The notes under the pieces: model-generated | Seen by the model: only the letters and a program-made list of their open reading frames with translations | Told to the model about the DNA's origin: nothing | Databases searched by the model: none | Program-made: the position numbers and the translations under genes | In this document: positions 35,561 to 46,828 of the stretch, one piece after another | How the letters are laid out: the number at the start of each line of letters is the position of its first letter | Numbering within the stretch: position 1 is the first letter of the stretch | Origin: Smallanthus sonchifolius | Taxonomy: Eukaryota > Streptophyta > Magnoliopsida > Asterales > Asteraceae | Assembly (NCBI GenBank): GCA_023525975.1 | Contig: CM042019.1 | Location: 80,598,344 to 80,662,343, forward strand | DNA length: 64,000 bases | Direction: 5' to 3'

Positions 35561-38360
35561 TGTTATGAGTGTGGCAACCCGAACCATTTCCGTGATCAAT
35601 GCCCAAAGTTAGTCAATGCTAGACAAGGTGGAGCTCGTGGGCGTGCTTTCAACATATACGCCAATGAAGCTCAAGCTAACAATGACGTGGTCAATGGTAC
35701 GTTTCTTGTTAATAGTCAATATGCGTCCATTTTATTCGATAACGGTGCCGATAAAAGTTTTGTGTCACTTAATTTTGAACCTTTAATTGCAAAGACACGA
35801 TCCCTTTTAGAGAAAACATTTACCGTTGAAGTAGCAAATGGTGACTCTCTTACAATTGAATCCATTATCTATGATTGCTCTTTAGAACTTAATGATCATA
35901 CATTCCCAATCAACCTTGTTCCAATGCCACTAGGAAGCTTTGATATCATCATAGGCATGGATTGGCTATCAAATCATCATGCCAAAGTTATTTGTTTCGA
36001 GAAGTGCATCCGAATACCCCTACCATCGGGAGAAACGTTAAGAGTCTTTGGTGAAAAGCCTTGCAAAGGACTTAAGTTAATGTCGTGCACTACTGCTCAA
36101 AAGTACTTACGAAAGAAGTACATCGCTTTCTTAGCTCATATTGTTCAAAAGGATGTCAAAGAGAAGACTATACAAGACATTCCTATCATTCGGGATTTTC
36201 CCAAATTATTTCCCGAAGATTTATCCGGACTTCCACCCGTTCGACAAGTAGAATTTCACATTGATCTTGTGCCCGGAGCTAATCCCGTGGCTAGAGCTCC
36301 TTACCGTCTTGCACCTTTTGAAATGCAAGAACTTGCAAGTCAACTTCAAGAGCTCTCCGACAAGGGATTCATTCGTCCAAGTCATTCACCGTGGGGTGCA
36401 CCCATCTTATTCGTCAAAAAGAAGGATGGGTCATTTCGCATGTGTATTGACTACCGCGAACTCAACAAGCTTACTATCAAAACCGTTATCCTTTGCCTAG
36501 AATTGATGACCTCTTTGATCAACTTCAAGGGTCTACTTGCTTCTCAAAGATTGATCTTCGATCTGGTTATCACCAACTCCGTGTGCAAGAAGACGATATT
36601 CCAAAGACTACCTTCCGAACAAGGTATGGTCATTACGAGTTCATGGTTATGCCTTTTGGGCTAACCAATGCACCCGCAGTTTTCATGGACCTCATGAATC
36701 GTGTGTGCAAATCATACCTTGATAAGTTCGTGATCGTTTTCATCGATGACATCTTAATCTATTCCAAGACTAAAGCCGATCATGAGCAACACCTTAGATT
36801 GGTTTTGGATCTCTTGAAGAAAGAACAACTATATGCCAAATTCTCCAAATGTGAATTTTGGCTAAAGGAAGTTCAATTTCATTGTCACATCGTCAACGAC
36901 AAGGGTATTCATGTTGACCCTGTGAAGATCGAAACGGTTAAGAATTGGAATGCCCCGAAGACTCCCACTGAAGTTCGTTCATTTCTTGGTCTTGCGGGAT
37001 ATTACCGTCGTTTCATCTCAAACTTCTCAAAGATTGCTGTCCCTCTCACCGCTTTGACCCACAAGGGTAAAACTTATGAATGAGGACCAAAACAAGAAGA
37101 AGCTTTCCAAACCCTTAAGCAAAAGTTGTGCAATGCTCCCATTTTGACTCTCCCTGATTGGAATGATGATCTAGTTGTCTACTGTGATGAAGGTCTCGGT
37201 TGTGTCCTCATGCAACGAGGCAAAGTAATCGCTTATGCATCAAGGCAACTTAAGATTCATGAGAAGAATTATACGACGCACGATCTCGAGTTAGGTGCAG
37301 TTGTATTCGCATTGAAGATTTGGAGACATTATCTCTATGGCACAAAATGTGTGGTGTTCACCGACCACAAAAGTCTTCAACATATCTTCAACCAAAAAGA
37401 ACTCAATATGAGGCAACGACGTTGGGTTGAACTCCTTAACGACTATGACTGTGAGATTCGTTACCATCCCGGCAAGGCGAATGTTGTAGCCGACGCTTTG
37501 AGTCGAAAGGACCATGTTATGCTTCATTGTGCCCGAATTCAAACCGATATTCAAATCCGCATCTTAGAAGCTCAACACGTCTTAGTCACCGAGGGTAACA
37601 TGTACGAGGAAATGTCGTGTGGTGTTGAACTTATGCTTGAATCAAAACCCAATGGCTTACTTTATTACTTGAACCGTATTTGGATTCCCGATCGCGATGA
37701 TCTCCGTACATTTCTCATGAACGAGGCTCATAAGAATCGTTATTCTATTCATTCTTATGCGAATAAAATGTACCAAGATCTTCGCCAACAATATTGGTGG
37801 CCCGGTATGAAAAAGGACATTGCTCATTATGTTGCCAAATGTCTAACGTGTTCCAAAGTCAAAGCCGAACACCAACGTCCTTCCGGATTACTTGAACAAC
37901 CAGAAATTCCTGTGTGGAAATGGGAGAACTTAGCCATGGATTTTATTACCAAACTCCCTCGCACCTCGAGTGGTTATGATGGCATTTGGGTAATCATTGA
38001 TCGTCTCACCAAATCTTCTCATTTTTTGCCTATCCGTGAAGACTATCGGGTTGAGAAACTAGCCCGAATTTACATTGACGAAATTGTGAGCCGTTATGGT
38101 GTTCCCTTGAACATAATATCCGACCGAGATGCCCGGTTCACTTCTCGATTTTGGCAATCTCTCTAAACTGCTCTTGGCACACGATTAGATTTGAGCACGG
38201 CTTACCATCCTCAAACTGATGGTCAGACCGAGCGGACAATCCAAACCCTTGAAGACATGCTTAGAGCTTGTGTAATCGATTTTGGTGGCAATTAGGATTC
38301 ACATTTATCCCTCATTGATTTCTCTTACAATAATAGCTACCACACAAGTCACAATCATTA
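35561..38360 (+). pseudogene. pol: pol of GypP (broken, C-terminus deleted)
   Basis: Protease around 35728 reads ILFDNGADKSF, with the catalytic DSG changed to DNG. RT from about 36200 (PYRLAPFEMQEL...WGAPILFVKKKDGS) with FIDDILIYSKTKADH near 36740. RNase H with LVVYCDEGLGCVL, shortened at the first site (DASGQGLG in Tek2). Integrase with YSIHSYANKMY, DFITKLPR, NIISDRDARF and HPQTDGQTERT. Breaks: frameshift near 36485, TGA 37081-37083, TAA 38164-38166, TAG 38293-38295. Sequence ends at about 38360; the chromodomain end is missing. Confidence 0.9.
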
Positions 38361-38365
38361 ACACA

Positions 38366-38506
38366 TTACATCAGGATAACATTTGTTGTTATACCCTACA
38401 TTTACATCAGGATAACATGGGTTGTTATGCCCTACATTTACATCAGGATAACATGTGTTGTTATGCCCTAGATTTACATTAGGATAACATGTGTTGTTAT
38501 GCCCTT
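38366..38506. repeat. 34-base tandem repeat, 4 units, at the GypP deletion join
   Basis: Four head-to-tail units built on TTTACATCAGGATAACATG followed by TGTTGTTATGCCCTA. Its small ORF (38282-38482) is repeat read-through. It lies where pol is joined to the shortened LTR. Confidence 0.9.
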
Positions 38507-38904
38507 TAGTTACAAGATTACATTTGTACAACTAGCTTAACTTAGATTCTCCATAAATGCTTTATAAACCATGTATCATATGAATTGTACACAAAACATT
38601 TGAACTTTACTTGTGGTGTCAAAACCTATGTATGCTCACCAACTTTTTAGTTGACCTTGTTTTTATCATGTTTCAGGTACGAATGTGTGAGTTTATCAAG
38701 TTGCCTTCACATAGGATTGAGGACCTAGTTTTAACCTTAATAAAGATATTCATGTATTTTTGATACTTGTAAATGTTGTACTTGAATTCTTAAACTATGA
38801 AATGAAATTGGTTGTTTAAATTATTTCAACTTTAGTAAACCATGAGCTTATGAACAGTCTACATGTCCCGCCCCGACGTTTCCGCCGTCGGTTGGGGTGT
38901 GCCA
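38507..38904 (+). repeat. 3' LTR fragment of GypP
   Basis: Matches the end of the 5' LTR from about 33380: CTCACCAACTTTTTAGTTGACC, acceptor-like CATGTTTCAG (ends 38676), and a last block CAGTCTACATGTCCCGCCCCGA. Ends GTGTGCCA where the 5' LTR has GTGTGACA. Confidence 0.85.
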
Positions 38905-39950
38905 TTCTTTAAAGATGATTCTGATTTGGATGAAGCTGAAAAGATTGACTGCTTAGATGATATAGATGAGTTGTTTGATGACTTAGAAGATGAAGAAAAT
39001 AACCCAGAAATAGAAAGGGGGAGATTATAGAAGTGGAGATTACCAAAGATACAACAAGTTTGATGTATGAAGGGTGTGATGGTCTTAATGTGCCTTTTGA
39101 CTTCATCCTAGATGATGTTATTCCTGAAGTAACTTCTGATGGAATGGATGACTCTATGGACTCAACTGAAGATGTCACAATGCCTGACTCTAACTCAGAT
39201 AATGCTCAGTCAAAGACAACTGAAGAACCTGTGATGTATAGGGATACAGGTATGACAAAGGAAAAATGGTTAGAACTGGTAAAAAGCTGGAAGAAAGTGT
39301 TACCTGATTCATCATCACCAACTATTCTGAAAGAAAAATATGTGAAAAAAGAAAAGTGTGTTGGTAGAATTATCAGTTGGTTCATTGTTGAAGAAATCAA
39401 TCTTTTTTCCTTAAAGAGATTTGATGGTGTTCAATATCTGAAACCAAGACTTAGGTATTTTAATACTTTGCCTAGATGTGAGCTGAATGGTTTGGCAACT
39501 AAATCCTTAATCAACAATTCAAAGAATGGTATTGTTGATGCTATAACAAGGTTGATTAGATTGGAAGGTAGTTCAGGGAAATATGATAAGCTGAAACCAA
39601 TGAAGGGCAAGAAAGTAAAGAATACTGACTCTAAAATTGGTAAATTAATCTGGAGTTACAAGGTTAAACCAGTTAAAGATGTAAAGAAGATACCTCCGAA
39701 GAAAATACCACAAGATTGTCTGGGCAATATGAAATGGTGATATGTAGATGTGAACACTGGAGAGGCAAAGATTGAAGATCAAGACAATAAGATTATAGCT
39801 TGTTTCTATGATGCTATTAATCTTATTAACATTTCAAAGAAAGATCAGCACATGCTAAAGAGAAAGGAGATTATGTTTACTGGTGAATGGCGTGAGCAGG
39901 ATTTGCAATATAAGAGAGTCTTGGAGTTTTGCATCAGACATGGAGTGTGA
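38905..39950 (+). pseudogene. Extra ORF of SirA, C-terminal part
   Basis: Acidic stretch (38905-39030), then open frames 39033-39740 and 39750-39950 in one frame parted by a TGA at 39738. Motifs: VGRIISWFIVEEINLFSLKR, RYFNTLPRCELNGLATKSLI, DAITRLIRLEGSSGKYDKLKP. The last bases lead into the purine tract. This is the counterpart of the SirC tail. The charge pattern suggests a nucleic-acid-binding or structural protein, but that is a guess. Confidence 0.65.
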
Positions 39951-40015
39951 GCAGGGAGTAAACTACCAGAGAATTGGAAGAGTTCAACATGAAGACAGAT
40001 GATCAAGCTATTGTC

Positions 40016-40024
40016 AAGGGGGAG
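40016..40024 (+). other. Polypurine tract of SirA
   Basis: AAGGGGGAG two bases before the 3' LTR, the conserved Sirevirus-style tract. Confidence 0.85.
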
Positions 40025-40026
40025 TC

Positions 40027-40404
40027 TGTTAGGACATAGTTTTGTGACAATAGGCCTTGTAATTTATTAGATCTTTTATGTCTTTATGTTTTGTATGAAT
40101 TGGTTATGTTTTGTATTAGCCTAGGCCTAGTTTAGGTGAACTTGTTAAGTTCACCTGCATGGTTGTATGAGTCTATAAATAGGAGTTTACATATTAGTTT
40201 CTTAAGCTTTGCAATTTGTATTCAAGTTCTGTAAACTCTGATTTTGGTGGAAATCAAAGAGAATATTATTTACATCTTGTGTTGATTCTAGTCTTGATAT
40301 TGTCTCATATACACAATCATGCATACAGTTGGATTTCGCACTCCATGTGTTTGATACACGTCACGTCACGAGTTAGATCCATTGAGAACCCGAGGGGACC
40401 TGCA
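40027..40404 (+). repeat. 3' LTR of SirA
   Basis: TGTTAGGACA...CCTGCA, 378 bp, followed by ACTGT. TATAAATA near 40176. Pairs with 2903-3285. Confidence 0.9.
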
Positions 40405-40409
40405 ACTGT
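40405..40409. repeat. Target-site duplication of SirA, right copy (ACTGT)
   Basis: Identical with 2898-2902. Beyond it the SirC extra ORF continues on the minus strand. Confidence 0.9.
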
Positions 40410-43400
40410 AAAACCATATCAAAATTTCTCTTGATTCTTCAGATGTGGTAGAAGGTTTAGTTTTGTTTTTGAGAGGCTGTTGATGAGAGGGAGCTGGGTG
40501 GGAGGATTTGGACTCCTTGGGAGGGGAGGAGAGTGATATAGGAGGGTGTGAGGGAAGTTGTTGGACAGAAGGAGGAGAGGTTGAGGGAGTAGACTTGGGT
40601 TTTTTTGGTTTTCTTTCGTTTGTGTAACTGTCTATCCTTCTTTTAGAGCCTATCTTCTTCAGCCTCTCTTCTTCTTCCTTTTTCACCTTAATGTAGAGGG
40701 CTTGTTGGTTCATGAAGTTCATGGGACCCAACCTCTTTCTACTCTCACCTCTTGCCTTTAGGAAGTCCATCATGACCGTCCTTTCTACATGGGTTTTAAC
40801 ATTGAAGGCAATGGCTTTCCTAGATTTTATCCGGGCTTTTTTTCTTCTTCAACCCTTTTCTTCTTGTCCAGTTCACCAGATTGACCCATGAAGGCCCTGT
40901 AGATTTCTTTATTGTTTAATTTCTCAAGGTAGTCTGCATCCTCACCTTGAGAAATCAGAACTGCCATCCACTCCTCCCTCATCTCTTTAGCAAGTTCAGA
41001 ATCAGTAATTCTGAACTTGGCTTCCTCTGCACTCTTTCTCTCTCTCTCTCCATCTTCTTTATATAATTGTTCCTCCAATTGTCGAGCTAAGGCTTCATCT
41101 TCTGTTATTTGTGAAGTTGTTGGAACTTGAAATTTTGTTCTATCCAGTTGCCTTGCCTGCAACTGGATCTGTTGTTCTCTGAAGAGCATGATAACTTTTC
41201 TTTCTTGAGATTTCTTGAGTTCAGCCGTCCCTTCTTCTTCTCTTTCTCTTCTTCTCCTTTCCACCTCCTTCTTTTCTTCCACTATTTTCTTTTCTTGTTC
41301 TTCTGTCATGATTCCTTTCCCTTTGTCTTTATTAGATGCCTTTGCTTCATCTTCATAAATCACAATAGCAGAGGTGGGAGTTGCTATTGAGACCTCAGCC
41401 TCAGCTTCATTGGCAATTTGAGGAGAGGACAAGGGGGCAATTTATTCATCTCCACCTTCTTCCCATTCTTCTCCAGCTACTGCCTTCCATTCTGTCATTA
41501 TCTTATGTTTAGGATGATAGTTGGAGAAGAGGGAAGGGACAAGTCTGAATCAGATTCATCCAATGCAATCCATCCCTCCTTCTCAAGAAAGGTTTTCACA
41601 ATTTTGATCATTTCTTGACTTTTCTTAGAGTTGATGTTGCAGATGTGTGATATGAGTTCAAATACCTTACAAAGGAAGTCTGGATTGAGCAGTACGATCT
41701 CATGGATATTGTTGATTATGAATGTAGATCCATCACACAGAAAGAATTGAAACCCTGAATGCTCAATGCTCGACCATCCATGAACTTTCAGGCCTCTAAC
41801 CACCTTAATGTACAAGAATTTTCTTAAAATAGGATTTGTTCTTCAGTTAAGACCCTGTTTCTTATCAGCTCCATTCTTTGGCTTGCCTTTCATATCTTTC
41901 TTCTGCCACTCTTGAGGACTCTGCTTCTACATCCTCAAGTCTTGTATATGCCACCCTTTTTGCTTCTTCAAGGAACTTCTCAAACCGAGGCATATTGTCT
42001 TCACATATATCATGAAATCTTTCAATGGCAAGCCTGACAGATAGGTCCTTGGAAGTGTTAACACATTCAGTCAGGTGTAGGGATAGGATTTCAAACAGAT
42101 TTAGGTTATCCAAGATAAGCTCTTTAACTCCAGCAAATTCCCAGCCAATCCAGAATCTTTTAAGGATGCCATCATACCCCCATGATAGAATAAAGTCAAA
42201 TTCCAAGTTGTGTGCAGTTAGTGGGAATTCGGGGGCTATGACTCTCCTAGAGATGTTTGCAGCAGCTTCAAGTATTTGGACTTCTGGGAATTCTTCTTCT
42301 TCCCTTTCTATCTCCCTCTCCTCAGGAAATGCTTCGTCTACATTCCTGATAACTATTCTCCATTCTGTCGAGACCTCTTCCTCTTCATCTCTGGAGTCTT
42401 CATATTCAATCTCTTGAACTTGAATAAAAGAGGGCTTGAAGATTTTTCGTTGAAATTCCTCTTGTTTTTTGAACCATTCTTCCAAGCTATCATCATTGTC
42501 TTGAAGGCTTTCCTTCCCTTTTTTGGTTGCATCAGTAAACAAAGTTGAATCAGCTTGAGTGCCCACTGATACAACTGAGGTAGAAGCAGAGCGGGTACAT
42601 ATGTGGGAGTCATGCATAGAAGCTTGGTGCCTTAATTTAGACACTTCAGCCTCCAGCATAGCAACCCTATCCGTCAATTCCAGATTTTGAAATTTCAAAC
42701 TGTCCTCATCCACAGATGTGGAATCCTTGGAACTAGATGGGGCCTTAGGCCTAGCCTCTACATCCCCATCATCCTGGTTTTCTTGGCACCTGGGATTCCT
42801 CTCAGTGAAAAATGTTTCAAAAGATACATTTTCACTAAGAGTTGTCGTGGTTAGGGACTTAGTGATGTTATCACTGTCCTTCTGGTTAGTTGATGGACCA
42901 TAATAGTGATAGCCCCTTCCACATTCACTCTATCAGGACTCCCAGAGTGAACCTTCTTAGGTGATGAACTTGGGCTGGGTACATTGGCAGCCAAGTCAAT
43001 CAATACCTTCGAGATAGTGGTAGTTGGAGAAGGTATATTATCTTGACTAGGAGCCTCTACACTTAAGTTTAGAAAAGAAACAAAATGAAAGGGCTCAGAG
43101 GGTTGTTCTATGGATCCGAGATGTGATCCTGATCCTAATAGAGATTCTTCTAAGGAAGTTTCCCTAATCATGTGGCTATCCCTTATGATATTCTCATCAG
43201 AGTGTTGTGACTCTGGATGAGGGCTTTTGGGTTGGGATTGGGTCTCTGAGCCAAGAATAGAAGGACTTTTCTTGCTTTTCTTTCTTTTTCCTGGTATAGC
43301 TCAACTCAACTGGGGCCCTTTGTTCTAGTTGGGCTTGAAGAATGGGTGTAAGTATTTGATGTACCTGTGAACCCTCAGTAAGATGAATATGGGTTCGAAC

Positions 43401-44267
43401 AAAAGAGACGGTTGTGTGTTTAGGATGTGTAGTGGAGGGTGTGGGATCAGTATCAGCTGGGACTGCTAAACTGTCACCCTGGGTACTCTGTATGTTCATC
43501 ATTATAGATAACAATGAAACATTGACCCCTGAGAACTTTTCTGAAACAGTTCTCATACTTTTAAAAATATTATTTTTATGTCCTCCAATCATGTAGACTC
43601 TTGCAGGTTTTGAAATATCTTTTAATTCATGGTTAAAAACTTCCTTCAAGAATCTAGGGTACATATAAAAAGCTTGTCTTGCTCCTTCCTTAAGGTTGTA
43701 TCTCAAACCTTCAAATATCAAATGAGAAAAATTGAACCCCTCCCTAGTTATCATACCATGAATAGCAGAGGCAAGACTAGAGTTCAGTTGATTCCATCCA
43801 CTCCTCTTATGTGAGATGCATTGTAGAAGAGTGTGGCACAAAAACTTCCATGGAGGACCCATCATCGCCTTCTCAATGGTGTATTCTTCTTGATTTCCAG
43901 TGTATCCTATGGATACAAAGGTCCTCATGTACTCATTCTTGGTGTATGAGTTGGCGGCACCCTCGTCCTGAAGCTTGAGATGTTTTCTGAGTGTAGCTTC
44001 TGTAATAGTGATATCCTTGCCATCTACCTTTGATTTGATTTGGGGAGTCCCCTGTTCGGTAGAGAAGACGGTAGTGTTCCAGAAATCTTCCATATAGGGT
44101 ATGTAGATTGTGGGGTTGACAGTCAGAGCAAAGTGTATTTTTGACTGACAAAGAAAGCCGATCATATCATTGAACCCTTCTGATTTCTTACCCTTAACAA
44201 GATATGCCGTTAAATTGTGGTAAGTTGAGAACTTGTCTTCAGGGTTATTGATGTCAACGTTTGCCAT
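40405..44267 (-). pseudogene. Extra ORF of SirC, main part (several frameshifts)
   Basis: The probable start is ATG at 44267 (MANVDINNPEDKFSTYHNLT). An N-terminal domain of about 300 residues (44267-43350) includes GFLCQSKIHFALTVNPTIY, YMEDFWNTTVF, KDITITEATLRKHLKLQDEG and WKFLCHTLLQCISHKRSGW. Next is a Ser/Pro-rich linker (43350-42850), a middle region with coiled coil (42713-41498), a strongly charged Glu/Lys/Arg coiled coil (41432-40830), and a Lys/Pro-rich part (40773-40410). Reading-frame changes lie near 43190, 42850-42715, 41850, 41470 and 40800. It then crosses into 2902-2445. Sense orientation, behind pol. Function unknown; I have seen such ORFs given 'longin-like' names in annotations but see no reason here. 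Confidence 0.75.
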
Positions 44268-44895
44268 TTTGGTGAGGTTTGGAGGGAAGGATGAAGCTTT
44301 TAAAAGTTGGTTAAGTGTGGGGAAGCTTTGAATGCTTGGGAGATAGGGAGAACAGATGAAATTTAGGTCAGAATTGAACGTGAAGAGGTGAAGGAGGGAA
44401 TTTGATTTTGTTATAATGCCAAAAGTTTGGGCAACGGCCACTTGTACCGTACAAAAAGATGAAGTGTAGCACACTGTAGCAGTCATCTACAGTGACGCTT
44501 TACTTTTTACTATGTTATAGCTGTAACACACTGTAGAGGTCATGGTAAAGACTGATAGTGAATTTTTACAGCAAGTAAAAGTTAATTTGGGCCAATTTTA
44601 CCCATCCACAACAAACAAGGTTGCTGCTGATGGATTTACTGGTTCGCAGCAATAGATGTTGCTGCTGATTGCCTTAAAGCTATCCGCAGCAAAACTGTTC
44701 TTGTGGATGGCCTAAAGTACTCAGCAGCAAAAGCCTTTTGCTGCTGATAGCTAAACCTATAAGCAACAATTTTTTTGTTGCTGACAGATGAAGATATCAA
44801 CAATAACTTAAACATATTTTTGATTTTTCAGAAGAGTTCTGTTGATAGCCAAAGAAAGACAAACACATTTATTATTGAAGTTTTTGGATAAAAAT
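44268..44895 (-). promoter_or_regulatory. SirC spacer between pol and extra ORF, with CAGCAGCAA palindromes
   Basis: No ORF. Between about 44590 and 44830 the words TTGCTGCTGAT and ATCCGCAGCAA alternate; 44721-44747 is a perfect hairpin with 13-base arms TCAGCAGCAAAAG around one base. The same words occur in the SirC LTR. Position and form match the GCGAACTT array before the SirA extra ORF. Confidence 0.7.
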
Positions 44896-46828
44896 TTAAT
44901 CAAAGTTAATCATGCCAATGGACTCAACTAGATATCTAAATCTAGCTTCATCGAAGGCTTTTGTGAATAAGTCTGCATATTGCTTATTGGTATGAACTTT
45001 GGTTAAAATGATTCTCCTTTTCTCAGCTTGATCTCTGATAAATTGATACCTGATGTTAATATGTTTAGTCTTGGAGTGCTGCACAGGATTGTTTGTAATG
45101 GATATGGCACTCTTGTTGTCAGTATGAATGGGAGTTGCCATGAAAGTCACCCCATAATCCAGCATTTGATTTTGTATCCAGATGACTTGTGCATAGCAAC
45201 TTGAAGCTGCAATGTATTATGCTTCTGCTGTAGATGTTGACACACATGTTTCCTTCTTGCATTGCCAGGAAATCAATCTTTCTCCCAGAAATTGGCATCC
45301 TCCTGATGTGGAATTTTTGTCCAAGTTGCATCCTCCATAGTCACTGTCAGTGTATGCATATAGATTGAATTTATCATTCTTAGAATACCATAGCCCAAGT
45401 CCTGGAGCTCCCTTTAGGTATCTAAAGAATCTCTTGACAGCTTGGAGATGTGAGGTTTTTGGAGCTGCTTGAAATCTTGCACACAGGCATACTTCAAACG
45501 TAATATCTGGTCTTGAAGAAGTTAGATACATGAGAGATCCAATCATTGCCCTGATGTTGATTAGTGTCTTGGCCATTTTTGTCAGGTGACAATTGATGAT
45601 GCACTTGAATTGGAGTTCTTGCAGCAGAGCAGTCAGACAGTTTGAATCTTTCCAAGATAATTTTGACATATTTGGATTGGTTGATGAAGATTCCATTTGG
45701 AACTTGTTTGACTTGGAGACCCAAAAAGAAATTTAGTTCACCCATTGAACTTATTTCAAACTTTGAGTGCATTAGAATCTTATAGTCTTTGCATAATTTC
45801 TTCTTTGTTGATCCAAATATGATGTCATCTACATAGATTTGCACCAATAGAATTTCTCCCTCTTCATCTTTAATAAACAATGTATGATCAATGGCACCTC
45901 TTCTGAAATTATTACTGAGTAGATATCCTAACAGGGTCTCATACCAGGCTCTTGGAGCTTGATGTAGGCCATAAAGAGCTTCGTCTAATTTGAACACTTT
46001 GTCAGGATGTGCAGGATCTACAAAGCCTGTAAGCTGTCTGACATAGACTTCTTCACTGATCTTCCCGTATAAAAAATCACTTTTGACATCCATCTGATAG
46101 ACAGTGAAGCTCTTGGATGCAGCATATGCTAAGAAGATTCTGATAGCCTCCAGTCTGACACCAGGTGCAAATAATTCATCCTAGTCAATTCCCACTTCCT
46201 GAGTGTATCCTTGAGCTACAAGCCTAGCTTTGTTCTTGACTACAATCCCTCTCTCACCTTGCTTGTTTCTGAAGACCCACCTTGTGCCAATAGCAGTTTG
46301 ACTAGGTGGCAGATCAACTAAGGTCCATACTTCCTATCTCTTAAACCGCAAAATCTCTTCCTACATAGCTTCAATCCAGCTGCTGTGCTTCAGTGCTTCA
46401 TCTATCTTCTTTTGTTTAACTTGAGATAGAAAACAGGAGAACAGACAAATATTGGCTTCATGTGACTTGCTTCTTGTCTGAATTCCTTGTTGAACTTAAC
46501 CAATGACATTCTCTAGAGGATGTGTTCTATTAATTCTTTAGAGTGGAACAACATTCATCTGGATTTCTTGGTCAAGATTGCTTTGGATTTGATCAGGAAG
46601 ATGATGACTTTCAAAAGGGTTGTTTGAAGAAATGTCTTCAACTACAACAGTATCTGCAGGTGAGTTGTCAGCAGCATCAGCAGCATCAGATGCAATACCC
46701 TCATCTTGATCTTCATTGTTAGAAAGATTGTTGCTGGTGACATTTGAGTTGCTTGTTTTGGCTTCACTGGCTTCAATAGCATCAACAATAGATGAAGGAT
46801 CATTGGATAGTCTTTTGATTCTTATAGA
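44896..46828 (-). pseudogene. pol: pol of SirC: RT and RNase H (broken)
   Basis: From 46500 on the minus strand: the RT start (SSWIEAM, then stops), WVFRNKQGERGIV, VRLEAIRIFLAYAA, MDVKSDFLYGKISEEVYV (46093), ALYGLHQAPRAWYE, the catalytic box YVDDIIFGST (about 45845) and SKYVKIILERFKLSD. A frameshift near 45560 is followed by MIGSLMYLTSSRPDITF and RNase H with AYTDSDYGG. A TAA at about 45217-45219 replaces the Glu codon of the AEAEYI site. The next piece has HTDNKSAISITNN and ends VESIGMINFD at 44896. The 46828-46500 part is an acidic linker. SirB's LTR cuts it at 46828. Confidence 0.9.

Larger units (their letters stand above)
31268..38904 (+). mobile_element. GypP: plus-strand Tekay-type gypsy element, 3' part deleted
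   Basis: 5' LTR 31268-33739, primer site, gag from 34477, pol to about 38360, then a fragment of the 3' LTR ending at 38904. The flanks differ: left AAACG inside Athila gag, right TTCTT next to the SirA extra ORF. So this is not a simple insertion with both ends preserved. Confidence 0.85.
2903..40404 (+). mobile_element. SirA: plus-strand Sirevirus-like copia element with a nested gypsy block
   Basis: Order on the plus strand: 5' LTR 2903-3285, primer site 3288, leader with palindromes, gag from 3822, pol remnant to 7538, conserved spacer to about 9050, second palindrome leader, extra ORF from 9736, interruption from about 11370 to 38904, extra ORF tail 38905-39950, purine tract 40016, 3' LTR 40027-40404. 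The flanking ACTGT copies prove that both LTRs belong to one insertion. It carries nonsense and frameshift changes, and protease, integrase and most of RT are deleted, so it cannot move on its own. Confidence 0.88.

Noticed and set aside
40827..44267. Reading the minus ORFs as an antisense gene of SirA or SirB
   Set aside because: They continue the orientation of the SirC pol (46828-44896) and join to 2902-2445 across SirA, so they belong to SirC in sense.
43197..44486. Name 'synaptobrevin/longin-like' for the extra ORF
   Set aside because: I recall such labels for similar plant ORFs, but see no SNARE motif or longin features. The residues before 44267 are probably not translated.
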